From NCBI RefSeq assembly GCF_002007105.1, contig NZ_MVBC01000005.1, forward strand, positions 243,681-307,680: DNA of 64,000 bases. Direction: 5' to 3'. Source of the DNA: Hymenobacter sp. CRA2. GTDB lineage: Bacteria; Bacteroidota; Bacteroidia; Cytophagales; Hymenobacteraceae. Below are positions 7,133 through 15,734 of the stretch, one piece after another. The notes below the pieces were generated by a model. That model ran no database searches. It saw only the letters and a list, made by a program, of their open reading frames with translations, and had not been told where the DNA came from. Both the position numbers and the translations under genes were made by a program. Position 1 is the first letter of the stretch, and the number at the start of each line of letters is the position of its first letter.

Positions 7133-8662
7133 ATGCCCATCTTCGCCGCCGTGTCGTTGCGCCCCGTTTCGCCCTTTGTGCCCGTTGACCCCGTCGAAGA
7201 CGTCGCGGCCTGCCGCTGGCTGGGGGCGGCGTTGCTGCTGGTGCTGGCGCTGCGCCTGTGGGGCCTGCCTACGCTGACCCTGCCGGATTACGATTCGGTG
7301 CGCAACTGGCAAATCGTGCAGGAAGTGGCCCATGGGAACCTAACGCACCTTTTCCACCACGGCAGCCCCGGCTTCTACCTGCTCTACGCCCCCGTCGCGG
7401 CCATTACCACTGACCACCGTGTTTTTCTGCTGCTCAACGCCCTGCTGGCCGTAGCCGCGCTGGGCCTGATGACCGACTGGATAGCCTGTGCCGCCCGCCT
7501 GCGCGGCCCTGAAACCGCGCTGCTCACGCTGCTGGCTGGCTCGTCGGTGTTCCTGACCTTTTCCGGCCGCGACTTTACCATGAGTTCGGCCAGCTTGCTT
7601 GCACTGGCTTTGCTGCTGCGGGCACATTGGCAGCGGCTGCGGCACCCCAGCCGCGCGGCGCTACTGCGCACCGCCGTGGTGCTGGCCGTGGGGCTGAGCA
7701 TCAACTACAAGTTTCTGCTCACCGTGCCTATTCTGGTGGTGCTGGAGTGGCAGCAGGCCGATGGGCTGATGTGGCGCCGGAGCAACTGGTGGCGCGTGCT
7801 GCTGATTCTGGCGGCGCCTTTCGCGGTGCTGGGGCTGCTGGCCTGGGTGGTGTCGGGCGTGCCGGTATACCGCTGGCCGGCGGTGTACTTCGTCATCATG
7901 TTTCCGGCAGCGGCCAACGCCGCCGGCCGGCAGGGCACGGTGCAGGTCGATTTCGCGTACTATCTGCGCTACCTCGCGGAGTTTGAGTCGCCGGTGCTGC
8001 TGCCGGGGCTGGGCGCGGCGCTGGTCTGGTTCAGCGGTGGTTTGCGGCAGCGGCCGTTGCCCATCAGTGCTTACCTGCTGGTGTGGGCGGCCTGCACGCT
8101 GGCGGGTATGTCGTTGCTGATCAAGGCGCCGCGTGGGCTGCTGTTCGGCTACGTTCCCCTGTATGCGCTGGCAGTGCTGTGGGTGCAGCGCTGGCCGCGG
8201 GGCCTGGCTCTGGGCCTGCTAACTGCCGCCGTTCTCTACAACGGCTGGCGGGTGCAGCAACAGATTTACGCCTATCAGCCCTCCCACTACCCGCAAGTGG
8301 CGGCGTGGCTGCGACAACACCGAATTCCGCGCGTAGTCACCACCGTCGGCATCAGCTTGCTGCCCGTGGCCGGCCACCTGGACGTGCAAAGCGCCAAAAA
8401 TCCGGCGGAGCTAGCTGCCCTGCGCCGCCAAGGCTACCGCTACGTGCTACTCGACGACTACTACCGCGTGGCCGGGGTGCCCGGCTTCGACTCGCTGCGT
8501 ACGCTGCCAGTCGTAGCGGCCTGGCCCGAGCCCCTGCTCGCTTCGCCGCTGCTGTACCTGGAGCACTCCGAATTTACCGGCCAAGGCTACGCCGGTACGC
8601 TGGCCCGTCAGCGCCAGGCCGCGCAGGATACCGTGCAGCTGCTGCTGCTGCGGCTGCCGTGA
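7133..8662 (+). CDS. GT39-type membrane glycosyltransferase-like protein
   Basis: A 509-residue polytopic membrane protein with about ten hydrophobic segments. After the first segment, the loop 'LPDYDSVRNWQIVQEVAHG' and 'HGSPGFYLLYAPV' matches the acidic first-loop pattern of dolichyl- or undecaprenyl-phosphate-sugar-dependent transferases (GT39/ArnT/PMT superfamily). The soluble C-terminal part, from about residue 380, contains 'PRVVTTVGISLLPVAGHLDV' and 'YRYVLLDDYYRV'. The sugar and acceptor cannot be read from sequence. It starts 43 bases from the divergent dtd and converges with mltG, the two stops being about 30 bases apart. A terminator was not recognised there. Confidence 0.75.
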   Translation: MPIFAAVSLRPVSPFVPVDPVEDVAACRWLGAALLLVLALRLWGLPTLTLPDYDSVRNWQIVQEVAHGNLTHLFHHGSPGFYLLYAPVAAITTDHRVFLLLNALLAVAALGLMTDWIACAARLRGPETALLTLLAGSSVFLTFSGRDFTMSSASLLALALLLRAHWQRLRHPSRAALLRTAVVLAVGLSINYKFLLTVPILVVLEWQQADGLMWRRSNWWRVLLILAAPFAVLGLLAWVVSGVPVYRWPAVYFVIMFPAAANAAGRQGTVQVDFAYYLRYLAEFESPVLLPGLGAALVWFSGGLRQRPLPISAYLLVWAACTLAGMSLLIKAPRGLLFGYVPLYALAVLWVQRWPRGLALGLLTAAVLYNGWRVQQQIYAYQPSHYPQVAAWLRQHRIPRVVTTVGISLLPVAGHLDVQSAKNPAELAALRRQGYRYVLLDDYYRVAGVPGFDSLRTLPVVAAWPEPLLASPLLYLEHSEFTGQGYAGTLARQRQAAQDTVQLLLLRLP

Positions 8663-8693
8663 GCCGCGACTTTGGTATCGACTCTGGCGGGGC

Positions 8694-9818
8694 TCAGCGC
8701 TTAATATTCAGGCTGTCGAGCCAGTGCTGGTAGCGGCGGGCGTTTTGCTTGTGCTCGGCGAAGGTGGCCGCAAAATCGGAGTAGCCGCTGCCGCCGGGGC
8801 GGGCGCAGAAGAAAAGGTAGTTGTGCGCCGCGGGCTTCAGCACCGCGTCGAGGCTTTGGCGGTTGGCCGAGGTGATGGGCCCAGGTGGCAGGCCCTTGTG
8901 CTTGTACGTGTTGTAGGGAGAGTCGACGAGCTTATCCTTGTTGAGCACGCGCCGCACGCCGAAGTTGCCGATGGCCCAGAGCAGCGTGGGGTCGGCCTGC
9001 AGCTTCATGCCGCGGCGCAGGCGGTTCAGGTACACTCCCGCAATTACCGGCTTGTCTTCCTTCTTGGCCGTTTCGCGCTGCACAATGCTGGCCAGCACGT
9101 GCACCTCGGTTTGCGTCAGGCGCAGCGAATCGGCCCGGTGCTGCCGCTCGGTCGTCCAGAAGCGGCGGTAGTGCGCCGCCATGCTGTCGACAAACTGTTC
9201 CGACGAAGTATTCCACACGAAACGGTAGCGGCCGGGGATGAACAGCGTCAGCACCGAGGTCGTGTCCACGCGGTAGCGCCGCTGCAGCAGGTCCTGTTCA
9301 TTGAGCAGGCGCCGCAGCACCGACGAATCCACTTCCAGCTGCCGGCTGACCTGCCGCGCCAATTGGGGCTTGTACTTGAAGGCATCGAGCACAAAATCCA
9401 CCGTGTCCTGCTCCCCGCGCATCAGGCGGTCCAGCAAGGCCGCGTTGCCCAGCTTGAAATCCAGGCGGTAGCGGCCGGCGCGCACGTGCTGCGGGTAGCC
9501 GCGCTGCTCGGCCAGCCACTGGAAGGTGCGCGGCTCGCGCAGCAGCTCGTGGCGTTCCAGCGAATCCAGCACTTCGTTGTAGCCAGCGCCCGTGCGCACA
9601 AACAAATACGCCGGTCCGTAGGGCGACTCTGTCACGTTGGGTTTCCACAGCACGCGCCAAGCTGCGTACAGGCCGATTCCGCCCAGCAGGAGCAGGGCCA
9701 GCAGCACCGCCCAGCCCACGCGGGCCCACAAACGAAGAGAAGAAGGCGAAACGGACAAGGCAAGCGAAGAGGTGATGGAACCACGAAGATACGACGGGCC
9801 CGGCGGGGCCCCAGCCAC
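8694..9818 (-). CDS. mltG: Endolytic murein transglycosylase MltG
   Basis: An inner-membrane lytic transglycosylase that cleaves nascent peptidoglycan and is thought to end glycan chains. One transmembrane helix ('VGWAVLLALLLLGGIGLYAAW') lies near the N-terminus, then a LysM-like region. The YceG domain has 'LFIPGRYRFVWN', 'ASIVQRETAKKEDKPVIAGV' with the catalytic Glu, 'YLNRLRRGMKLQADPTLLWA' and 'SPYNTYKHKGLPPGPI'. The reading frame opens with a GTG at 9818 (374 residues). A TTG at 9758 is an alternative and gives a shorter, more typical N-terminus; a TATCTTCG box at 9784-9791 would favour it. The upstream 111-residue gene ends 18 bases before the GTG. Confidence 0.93.
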   Translation of the reverse strand: MAGAPPGPSYLRGSITSSLALSVSPSSLRLWARVGWAVLLALLLLGGIGLYAAWRVLWKPNVTESPYGPAYLFVRTGAGYNEVLDSLERHELLREPRTFQWLAEQRGYPQHVRAGRYRLDFKLGNAALLDRLMRGEQDTVDFVLDAFKYKPQLARQVSRQLEVDSSVLRRLLNEQDLLQRRYRVDTTSVLTLFIPGRYRFVWNTSSEQFVDSMAAHYRRFWTTERQHRADSLRLTQTEVHVLASIVQRETAKKEDKPVIAGVYLNRLRRGMKLQADPTLLWAIGNFGVRRVLNKDKLVDSPYNTYKHKGLPPGPITSANRQSLDAVLKPAAHNYLFFCARPGGSGYSDFAATFAEHKQNARRYQHWLDSLNIKR

Positions 9819-9836
9819 GCGCTTTGGGCTCGGGTA

Positions 9837-10172
9837 CTATTCCTCGGGTTCGTGAAACAGTTCGTAAGCGGCAGCTTCCAGCTCGCCGAAGTTGGCGTCG
9901 CCGGTAATCAGCCGGCCTGCTTCGTCGCGCACCTCGTAGGTTTGTTGCACGCCGGCCATGGAGGCGCCCCCGCCCAGAATGCACAAGACTGAGAAATAAG
10001 TGTCCGTCAGGGCCGTATCCAGCAGTTGCCGCAGCAGCGGAGCTTGGCGCTCATCCAGCCGTAGTTCCTGAAGCAGCGCCCCAACGGCGGTGCTGGCGCC
10101 GTGGTTCAGGTATAAGTCGAGGTGATGCTGTTTCTCGTGGAAGAAGCCCTGGGCAAATTCTTCTGCGTTCAT
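9837..10172 (-). CDS. Conserved-looking small protein of unknown function
   Basis: A 111-residue soluble protein, acidic, with no signal peptide and no membrane segment. I do not recognise a family. The sequence alternates helices ('HHLDLYLNHGASTAVGALL', 'DERQAPLLRQLLDTALTDTY') with a strand pair near the end ('QQTYEVRDEAGRLITGDANF'). It lies between the RamB-like regulator gene upstream, whose stop is 26 bases away, and mltG downstream, on the same strand, so it may be co-transcribed with either. Codon use matches the neighbours. Confidence 0.7.
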   Translation of the reverse strand: MNAEEFAQGFFHEKQHHLDLYLNHGASTAVGALLQELRLDERQAPLLRQLLDTALTDTYFSVLCILGGGASMAGVQQTYEVRDEAGRLITGDANFGELEAAAYELFHEPEE

Positions 10173-10198
10173 GGCAAGTCAGAGGGATTGAAGCTGCT

Positions 10199-11677
10199 TT
10201 ACCGCCCCTGCACCAAGGCCTGCACCGCCGTGGCCAGCTGCTGCTGCCGGGCCCGCCGTTCGATTTCCACCGGTGGGGCGGCGCGTACTTCGCAATCAGG
10301 TATCGAGCACCGTTCGCAGGTTTCGTTCACCCAGCGCACGGGGATGCTGTCGTCGTCGAGGAACTTCACTTTCTGGCGCAGGTTGTCGTCCACGGGCAGG
10401 CCCACGGTGACGCTGGTGGCGTGGCCGGAGGCATCGAAGCGGGCCACGGTGAGGCAGAGGTACTCGTCGGGCGTTTGCCAGTAGCGGGAGCGTTGGGCGG
10501 CCACGCGCAGGCCGGGGCCGCCCGCCTGGCGGGCCTGCTCCATCAGCCACAGACTCACCCAGCGGCGGCAGTAGTGCTCCTGCAGCTCATTGGCGTGCGG
10601 GTTGTGCAGGCGCGCGAGGTGCAGCTCCTTGGTCAGCTGAAAGCGCGTGTCGCCCGCGGCCTGGTCGAAGCGCAGGAAGAACAGGCTGCCGATGCCGAAG
10701 TGCCGCGCCAGCAGGTTGGTCACCCGCTGCAGCATCATCTCCGGCGACACCTCGTAGCGCGTCAGCAGGCCCAGCAGCAGGGCCGCGTTCCAGCGCGGGT
10801 AGGAGAAAAACGCCTGCAGATCGGCCACCAGCTGGCTTTCCTCCATCAGCAAAGCCACGGCGAAGTAGGAGGCCCGGAAGTGGTTCAGTACCTGCTCAAA
10901 CGAGCCCGGCGTGGCGGCCGGTACGTTGGTGTACGGCCGGTCCTTCAGCCCGAGGTAATTGAAAGCCACCTCGCGCCCGAGCACGAAGGCTTCCTGCGCC
11001 CGCGTGAGGCCGGGCCGCAGCAGCAGCCGTTTGGCCACGGGTTGGTACACCGAGCGCAGCCCTTGCAGCTCCGGCAGGGTGCCCAGCGTGGTGCGGTCCA
11101 CGAGGTAGTCGTATTCCTGGCCGAGCAGCTCCTCCAGCTGGTGCAGGTCGAAAGGCGCGTCGGTGCGCAGGTGGTAGCGCGCCACGCAGCTGCGCACGGC
11201 ATCTTCCAGGTCATCGAAGTAGTTATCGTGCATCTCCTGATAGGAGCGCAGCGCGGCCAGGTAGAAGTGCTCCTGCCGCACCTCGTAGTTGCGGGCCAGC
11301 TCCCAGAGCGTGCTGATAAATGCCATGACCCGCGTGGGCGCGTCCATGATCAGTTCGATGAGCCGCGCCGGGTCCAGGCCAAACATTTCCAGCGGAAACT
11401 CCCGCAGCACGCTCGATTGCAGCAGCTCCGATACCGGGGCCAGCTTTTTATCCAGCATGAGCGACACCAGCCCGTCGTAGCTCACCCCAAGCACGCGCGC
11501 AAAGGCGAGGATTTTGTCGGCCTTCGGGTACTTTTTCCCCTTCTCAATCTCATTCAGGTACGATACGGACACATCAACGGCCTGCGCCAGTGCCGCTGGG
11601 GTGAGGCCGCGCTCTTGCCGCAGCTGGCGAATCTTGAGGCCGAAGATGAGGCGAACAACCTGCGTCTGGGTAAGCAT
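10199..11677 (-). CDS. RamB/ScfR-type XRE transcriptional regulator
   Basis: A 492-residue regulator. An XRE helix-turn-helix occupies about residues 10-65 ('IRQLRQERGLTPAALAQAV', 'VSYLNEIEKGKKYPKADKIL'). A long middle region resembles the DUF955/IrrE-like part of this family, and the C-terminus has 'CERCSIPDCEVRAAPP', typical of short-chain-fatty-acyl-CoA regulators (ScfR). RamB of Corynebacterium and Mycobacterium controls isocitrate lyase and acetate metabolism. This gene is divergent from the aceB/aceA remnants, which strongly suggests it was their regulator. The ATG at 11677 was chosen because it lies a few residues before the HTH. The gene has no visible lesion, although its presumed targets are broken. 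Confidence 0.88.
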   Translation of the reverse strand: MLTQTQVVRLIFGLKIRQLRQERGLTPAALAQAVDVSVSYLNEIEKGKKYPKADKILAFARVLGVSYDGLVSLMLDKKLAPVSELLQSSVLREFPLEMFGLDPARLIELIMDAPTRVMAFISTLWELARNYEVRQEHFYLAALRSYQEMHDNYFDDLEDAVRSCVARYHLRTDAPFDLHQLEELLGQEYDYLVDRTTLGTLPELQGLRSVYQPVAKRLLLRPGLTRAQEAFVLGREVAFNYLGLKDRPYTNVPAATPGSFEQVLNHFRASYFAVALLMEESQLVADLQAFFSYPRWNAALLLGLLTRYEVSPEMMLQRVTNLLARHFGIGSLFFLRFDQAAGDTRFQLTKELHLARLHNPHANELQEHYCRRWVSLWLMEQARQAGGPGLRVAAQRSRYWQTPDEYLCLTVARFDASGHATSVTVGLPVDDNLRQKVKFLDDDSIPVRWVNETCERCSIPDCEVRAAPPVEIERRARQQQLATAVQALVQGR

Positions 11678-11767
11678 AATGGAAGTAAGCGGCTTTACCA
11701 CCCGCTTAGATGCGGCTCCGCTCATGCAAAGAAAGCAAAAGGCTTTTATGCCTGTGAAAAACGCCTG

Positions 11768-11832
11768 TTTAGCTAAAACATTACTATTAGCGAAAATTCG
11801 CTTTATAAGTTTTATTCGCAGACGTATGTTTG
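11768..11832. promoter_or_regulatory. aceB promoter and candidate operators
   Basis: TATGTTTG at 11825-11832 matches the -7 box, with TTTA at 11802-11805 at the correct 19-base spacing for a weak -33. Directly overlapping the -33 side is the palindrome AGCGAA-AA-TTCGCT at 11789-11802. A second palindrome, TTTAGCTAAA, lies at 11768-11777. These are plausible binding sites for the divergently encoded RamB-like regulator. The promoter looks intact although aceB is a pseudogene. Confidence 0.55.
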
Positions 11833-11871
11833 TTCAACTCTTTGCTCTTTTCACTTACCCAACCAAAACAC

Positions 11872-13495
11872 ATGGAAACCATTGATCAACCAGCCATTAG
11901 CCCAGCAAGTGCTTGCCGTTGTCCGGCGCGCATTAAAGTAGTGGGCGGTTACCGTGCCGAATTCGTGGAAGTCTTGACGCCTTCAGCCTTAGCTTTTGCT
12001 GCTGCTCTGCACCGACGGTTCGAGCCGCGGCGGCAGGAGCTATTGCAGCGTCGCCGGCAGCGGCAAACCGGATTTGACAGTGGTAAACTTCCCGACTTTC
12101 TGCCGGAGACGACGCAACTGCGTGAAAGCGACTGGCAGGTAGCGCCGCTGCCGGCTGATTTGCTGGACCGCCGCGTGGAAATAACCGGCCCCACGGAGCG
12201 CAAGATGATTATCAATGCGCTAAACTCCGGGGCGCGGCTATTCATGGCCAACTGCGAGGATTCCTTGGCGCCAACCTGGGAAAATGTGGTACAGGGCCAG
12301 CTGAACCTGCGCGATGCCGTGCGCCGCACCATCTCGCTCGTGACGCCGCAGAAAACGTATCGGCTCCAGGAGCGCACCGCTTCGCTGATGGTGCGGCCGC
12401 GCGGCTGGCACCTGAGCGAGAAGCACGTGCTTATTGACGGGGAAGAAATCAGTGGGGCGCTGTTTGATTTCGGCCTGTATTTCTTTCACAACGCCCACGA
12501 GCTGCTGGCCCGCGGCAGCGGCCCGTACTTCTACTTGCTCAAGCTGGAAAGTTACTCGAAGCGCGGCTGTAGAACGAGGTATTTGAGTTTGCGCAGTGGG
12601 AGCTGAAGATTCCCAAGGGTACCATCAAAGCCACCGTGCTCATCGAAACGCTGCCCGCTGCCTTCGAAACGCACGAAATTCTCTGGGAGCTGCGCCAGCA
12701 CTCGGCGGGGCTGAACTGCGGGCGCTGGGACTACATTTTCTCCTACGTCAAAACCCTCGGTGCCCGCCCCGAGTACCGCCTGCCTGACCGCGCCCAGGTA
12801 ACGATGACCGTGCCCAATATGGCCGCCTACGTGCGCCTGGTTATCGATACCTGCCACCGCCGCGGCGTGCACGCCATGGGCGGTATGGCCGCGCAGATTC
12901 CCATCAAGGACAACCCTGCCGAAAATGCCATTGCCCTGGACAAAGTGCACATGGATAAGCTGCGCGAGGCCCAACTAGGCCACGACGGCACCTGGGTGGC
13001 GCATCCGGCCCTGGTGCCCATCGCGCTGGCGGTATTCGATGAGCTGATGCCCGGCGCCAATCAGATCGACAAACCGCGCGCTACTGAACCGCTGCCCACG
13101 GCCGCCGAGCTGCTGCAGGCGCCGCAGGGCTCGATAACCGAAGCCGGCCTGCGCCAGAACATCGACGTGGCCCTGCGCTACCTCGGCACCTAGCTGAGCA
13201 GCAACGGCTGCGTGCCACTCTACCACTTGATGGAGGACGCGGCCACCGCCGAAATATCCCGGGTGCAACTCTGGCAGTGGCTGCACATGCCCGGCACCGC
13301 GCTGGCTGATGGCCAGTCACGCCCGAGCTATACCGCGTGCTGCTGCACGAAGTAGTGGGCAAGCTGCGCCAGGAAGTAGGGGAGGACGTGTACGCCGACT
13401 TCTACCGCCCGGCGCTGCAGCTGCTCGACCGGCTGGTGCTGGCCGACGAATGCGCACCCTTCCTGACGCTGCCTGCCTACCAGCTGCTGCCGTGA
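11872..13495 (+). pseudogene. aceB: Malate synthase A pseudogene (two frameshifts, two nonsense codons)
   Basis: The remnant spans the full length of a malate synthase A; adding back two bases gives 541 codons, near the usual size. Clear family stretches are '[20 protein letters not shown]', '[20 protein letters not shown]', 'LIETLPAAFETHEILWELR', 'CGRWDYIFSYVKTLG' and 'MGGMAAQIPIKD'. Four lesions are visible. One base is missing near 12557-12560, where the frame leaves KLES and resumes as ARL. TAG at 12570-12572 stands where WNEVFEF needs Trp. TAG at 13191-13193 stands where the YLG-W-LS stretch needs Trp. One base is missing near 13316-13317, before [11 protein letters not shown]. The stop at 13493-13495 is the natural end. 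The gene probably encoded the glyoxylate-shunt enzyme joining acetyl-CoA and glyoxylate. Confidence 0.93.
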
Positions 13496-13673
13496 CGTTG
13501 CCCGCCGTAGCGTAAGCCGACGGTGGTCCACGTGGCGCGGGCCGTACAGTGCGCCCTCGCCCTAAGGTTCAACTCTGCCTTTTCAGAATGCCTGTTCCGA
13601 TGCTCAGAAAGCGTCGACAGCTACCTCTTTGCCCAACTCATTCCCCTTTTCCACAACCAAAACCCTGTTTCCT

Positions 13674-14010
13674 ATGACCCGCACCGAATGCGCCGCCGCG
13701 CAGGCCCACGACTGGGCTACCAATCCCCGCTGGAACGGCATCGAACGGCCCTACTCACCCCAGGACGTGGTGAAGCTGCAGGGCTCTGTTCACATCGAAT
13801 ACACGCTGGCCCGGCAGGGCGCCGAGCGCCTGGCAGCTGCTGCACCAGGAAGACTACGTGGCCGGCCTCGGTGCCCTCACCGGCAACCAAGCCGTGCAGG
13901 AGGTGCAGGCCGGCCTGAAGGCCATCTACCTCTCAGGCTGGCAGGTGGCTGCCGATGCCAACCTGGCCGGCCAGATGTACCCCACGGAAGAAGCTCAGTT
14001 TCAGCGCTAG
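13674..14010 (+). pseudogene. aceA: Isocitrate lyase remnant (2-base deletion and large internal deletion)
   Basis: The N-terminus '[16 protein letters not shown]', '[20 protein letters not shown]' and, after a lost TG at about 13831-13834, '[20 protein letters not shown]' and '[16 protein letters not shown]' are those of isocitrate lyase. The final residues 'TEEAQFQR' before the stop are those of the family C-terminus. The reading frame jumps from the first ~105 residues to the last ~8, so the catalytic core (about 300 or more residues) has been deleted in one event near 13979-13983. The gene follows the aceB remnant by 178 bases and would have encoded the other glyoxylate-shunt enzyme. It is certainly inactive. 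Confidence 0.93.
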
Positions 14011-14058
14011 CAATAGTGGGCATATAAGACATTCGGCCTGATACTATCCTGTGTAGCC

Positions 14059-14100
14059 CAATCAAAAAAGCCCGGCGTGTTTGCCGGGCTTTTTTGATTG
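14059..14100. terminator. Bidirectional terminator between aceA remnant and rnd
   Basis: The arms AATCAAAAAAGCCCGGC and GCCGGGCTTTTTTGATT enclose a short loop. Runs of A and T on both sides let it work in both directions between the convergent aceA remnant and rnd. Confidence 0.9.
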
Positions 14101-14120
14101 TTCTGATGCTATGTTAAGCC

Positions 14121-15308
14121 CTAACGCTGCGTAGCCCAGGGAAAGGGCTGCGAAATAAAACCGTAGTCGAGGCCGCGGTTCTGCGTCACGTCGCGCAGGA
14201 TCTGCTGCTGCCAGGGGCGCAGGGCCGCATCGGCACCGAGTTCGATGATGTCGGCAATGAGGCGGTTGGAGAGGACCAGGTTGGCCACGTAGCTATTCAG
14301 GTCCTGCGCTACATGGGCCTTCAGGTTGACGAGAAACTGCTCGCGGGCATCAGCCTGCGCAGCCTTTTCGCCATTGAGTCGGCGTCGGAAGGGGAAGCGT
14401 CGGGCTTCGGCGGCTTGCGGCGGCTCGGGCACGGCCACGAAGTTCTCGGGCGAGAAGGTCAGCAACTGCTCGAAGTACGGGGCGCGCTTCAGCTCGGGGT
14501 GCAGGCCGCGGGCCGCTTTCCAGTCGTTGGCCGTGCGAGGCGTGTCGCGCACCAGCTCCGAAAGCCGGTCGTTGCTGAACACCATGTAGGGCGGGCGGTC
14601 TAGCTCCTGGGCCACTTTATCACGCAGCAGGTACAAGTCGCGGAACAGGGGCATTTCCTGGGGCAGGATGCGGTACTTGCTAGCCATGCGCAGGTAGGGC
14701 CGCTCGTCGCGGGTATAGCGCACGTCTTCCAGCGCCGCGTTTTCCTCCTCGGCCCAGTTGAGGCGGCCCAGGTCGGCTAGCTTGGCGGTGAGGCGGTCGG
14801 CCAGCTCCAGCAGGTAGAGCACGTCGTTGGCGGCGTAGATCTTCTGTGCTTCCGTCAGCGGCCGCTTCAGCCAGTTGGATTTCTGCTCACCCTTGTCTAC
14901 TTCCACACCTAGTTCGCTCTGAATCAGGCGGCCCAGCGAAATGTTGTTGTCCGATTCGGCCAGCAAGGTGTGCAGCACGCTGGTATCGGTGATGTGGCGC
15001 ACCCGCACCTGGTACAGCTCGTCGAGCAGCAGGATGTCGGATTTGCAGCTGTGGAACACCTTTTCCACCGCCGGGTCGCCGAGCACGGCCCACAGCGGCG
15101 CCAGCTCCTCGGCGGGGTTGGTCAGGGGCACCGGATCGAGCAGAAACACGGTCTGCCCGTCGTAAATCTGAATCAGCGCCAGATTGCGCCCGTAGTGGTG
15201 GCGCATGTCGTCAAACTCTAAGTCGACGGCGAGGCGGGGTTGGGTACGCAGCCAGTCCGCTGCTTGCTGCATAGCGGCCGGCGTAGTGAGGTATTGTATT
15301 TCAGCCAT
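14121..15308 (-). CDS. rnd: Ribonuclease D
   Basis: A 395-residue 3'-5' exoribonuclease for tRNA and small-RNA end processing. The DEDDy nuclease domain has Exo I at Asp29/Glu31 ('AVDLEFDDM'), Exo II in 'VFHSCKSDILLLDEL', and Exo III in 'IYAANDVLYLLELADRL' with the Tyr. An HRDC-like region ('RDLYLLRDKVAQELDRPPYM', residues about 215-300) follows. The length and domain order are normal. The ATG at 15308 directly precedes the first conserved strand. The 426-base gap upstream holds no other gene I can recognise. Confidence 0.95.
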   Translation of the reverse strand: MAEIQYLTTPAAMQQAADWLRTQPRLAVDLEFDDMRHHYGRNLALIQIYDGQTVFLLDPVPLTNPAEELAPLWAVLGDPAVEKVFHSCKSDILLLDELYQVRVRHITDTSVLHTLLAESDNNISLGRLIQSELGVEVDKGEQKSNWLKRPLTEAQKIYAANDVLYLLELADRLTAKLADLGRLNWAEEENAALEDVRYTRDERPYLRMASKYRILPQEMPLFRDLYLLRDKVAQELDRPPYMVFSNDRLSELVRDTPRTANDWKAARGLHPELKRAPYFEQLLTFSPENFVAVPEPPQAAEARRFPFRRRLNGEKAAQADAREQFLVNLKAHVAQDLNSYVANLVLSNRLIADIIELGADAALRPWQQQILRDVTQNRGLDYGFISQPFPWATQR

Positions 15309-15734
15309 TAAAACTAAGGTAGGCCATCAGATGAGTGCCGGCCAGGACGGCGGCGGGTAGCACCTGCTTCGGGTAAAGGTAGGTAGGAGTAGCGGCCTAA
15401 TCTAATGTAGGCAACGCCGCAGCTGGTAAACAACAGAATCTACCGATGAATTGTGTGGACGCGGCAGTTCCTAATAGCAGGGGCGAAGTTGGAAGCTGGC
15501 CGCAAGGATTAGGTTTAGCCGGGAGCGAAAACCAACCTGCGCTGACCGTAAGTCTACGGTAAATGTAACGGTTGCTGATGGATGGACTTATAACAAGAGA
15601 ATTGAAGAATAATAGTAAACAAGGTGCAATTACCCCTTCTCAATACTGAAAGGGAAGCATGAAGTGTACAGAAATATTAGCAATTTGTAAATTGGCTTAT
15701 CACTCACTCCAAACGGGCTTCAGGCCCATACCCT
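15309..15734. other. 426-base intergenic region upstream of the SusC gene
   Basis: No open reading frame with a credible start, no RNA gene and no strong hairpin was found. The last 120 bases are visibly more AT-rich than the surroundings and probably hold the SusC/SusD promoter; TAAATTGG near 15688-15695 is one mismatch from the -7 consensus but has no convincing -33. The region also contains the start side of rnd. Confidence 0.5.

Noticed and set aside
11872..13495. Programmed frameshifting or stop-codon readthrough in aceB
   Set aside because: Four separate lesions, two of them nonsense changes at conserved Trp positions, cannot be explained by a single recoding event, and aceA next to it is also broken.
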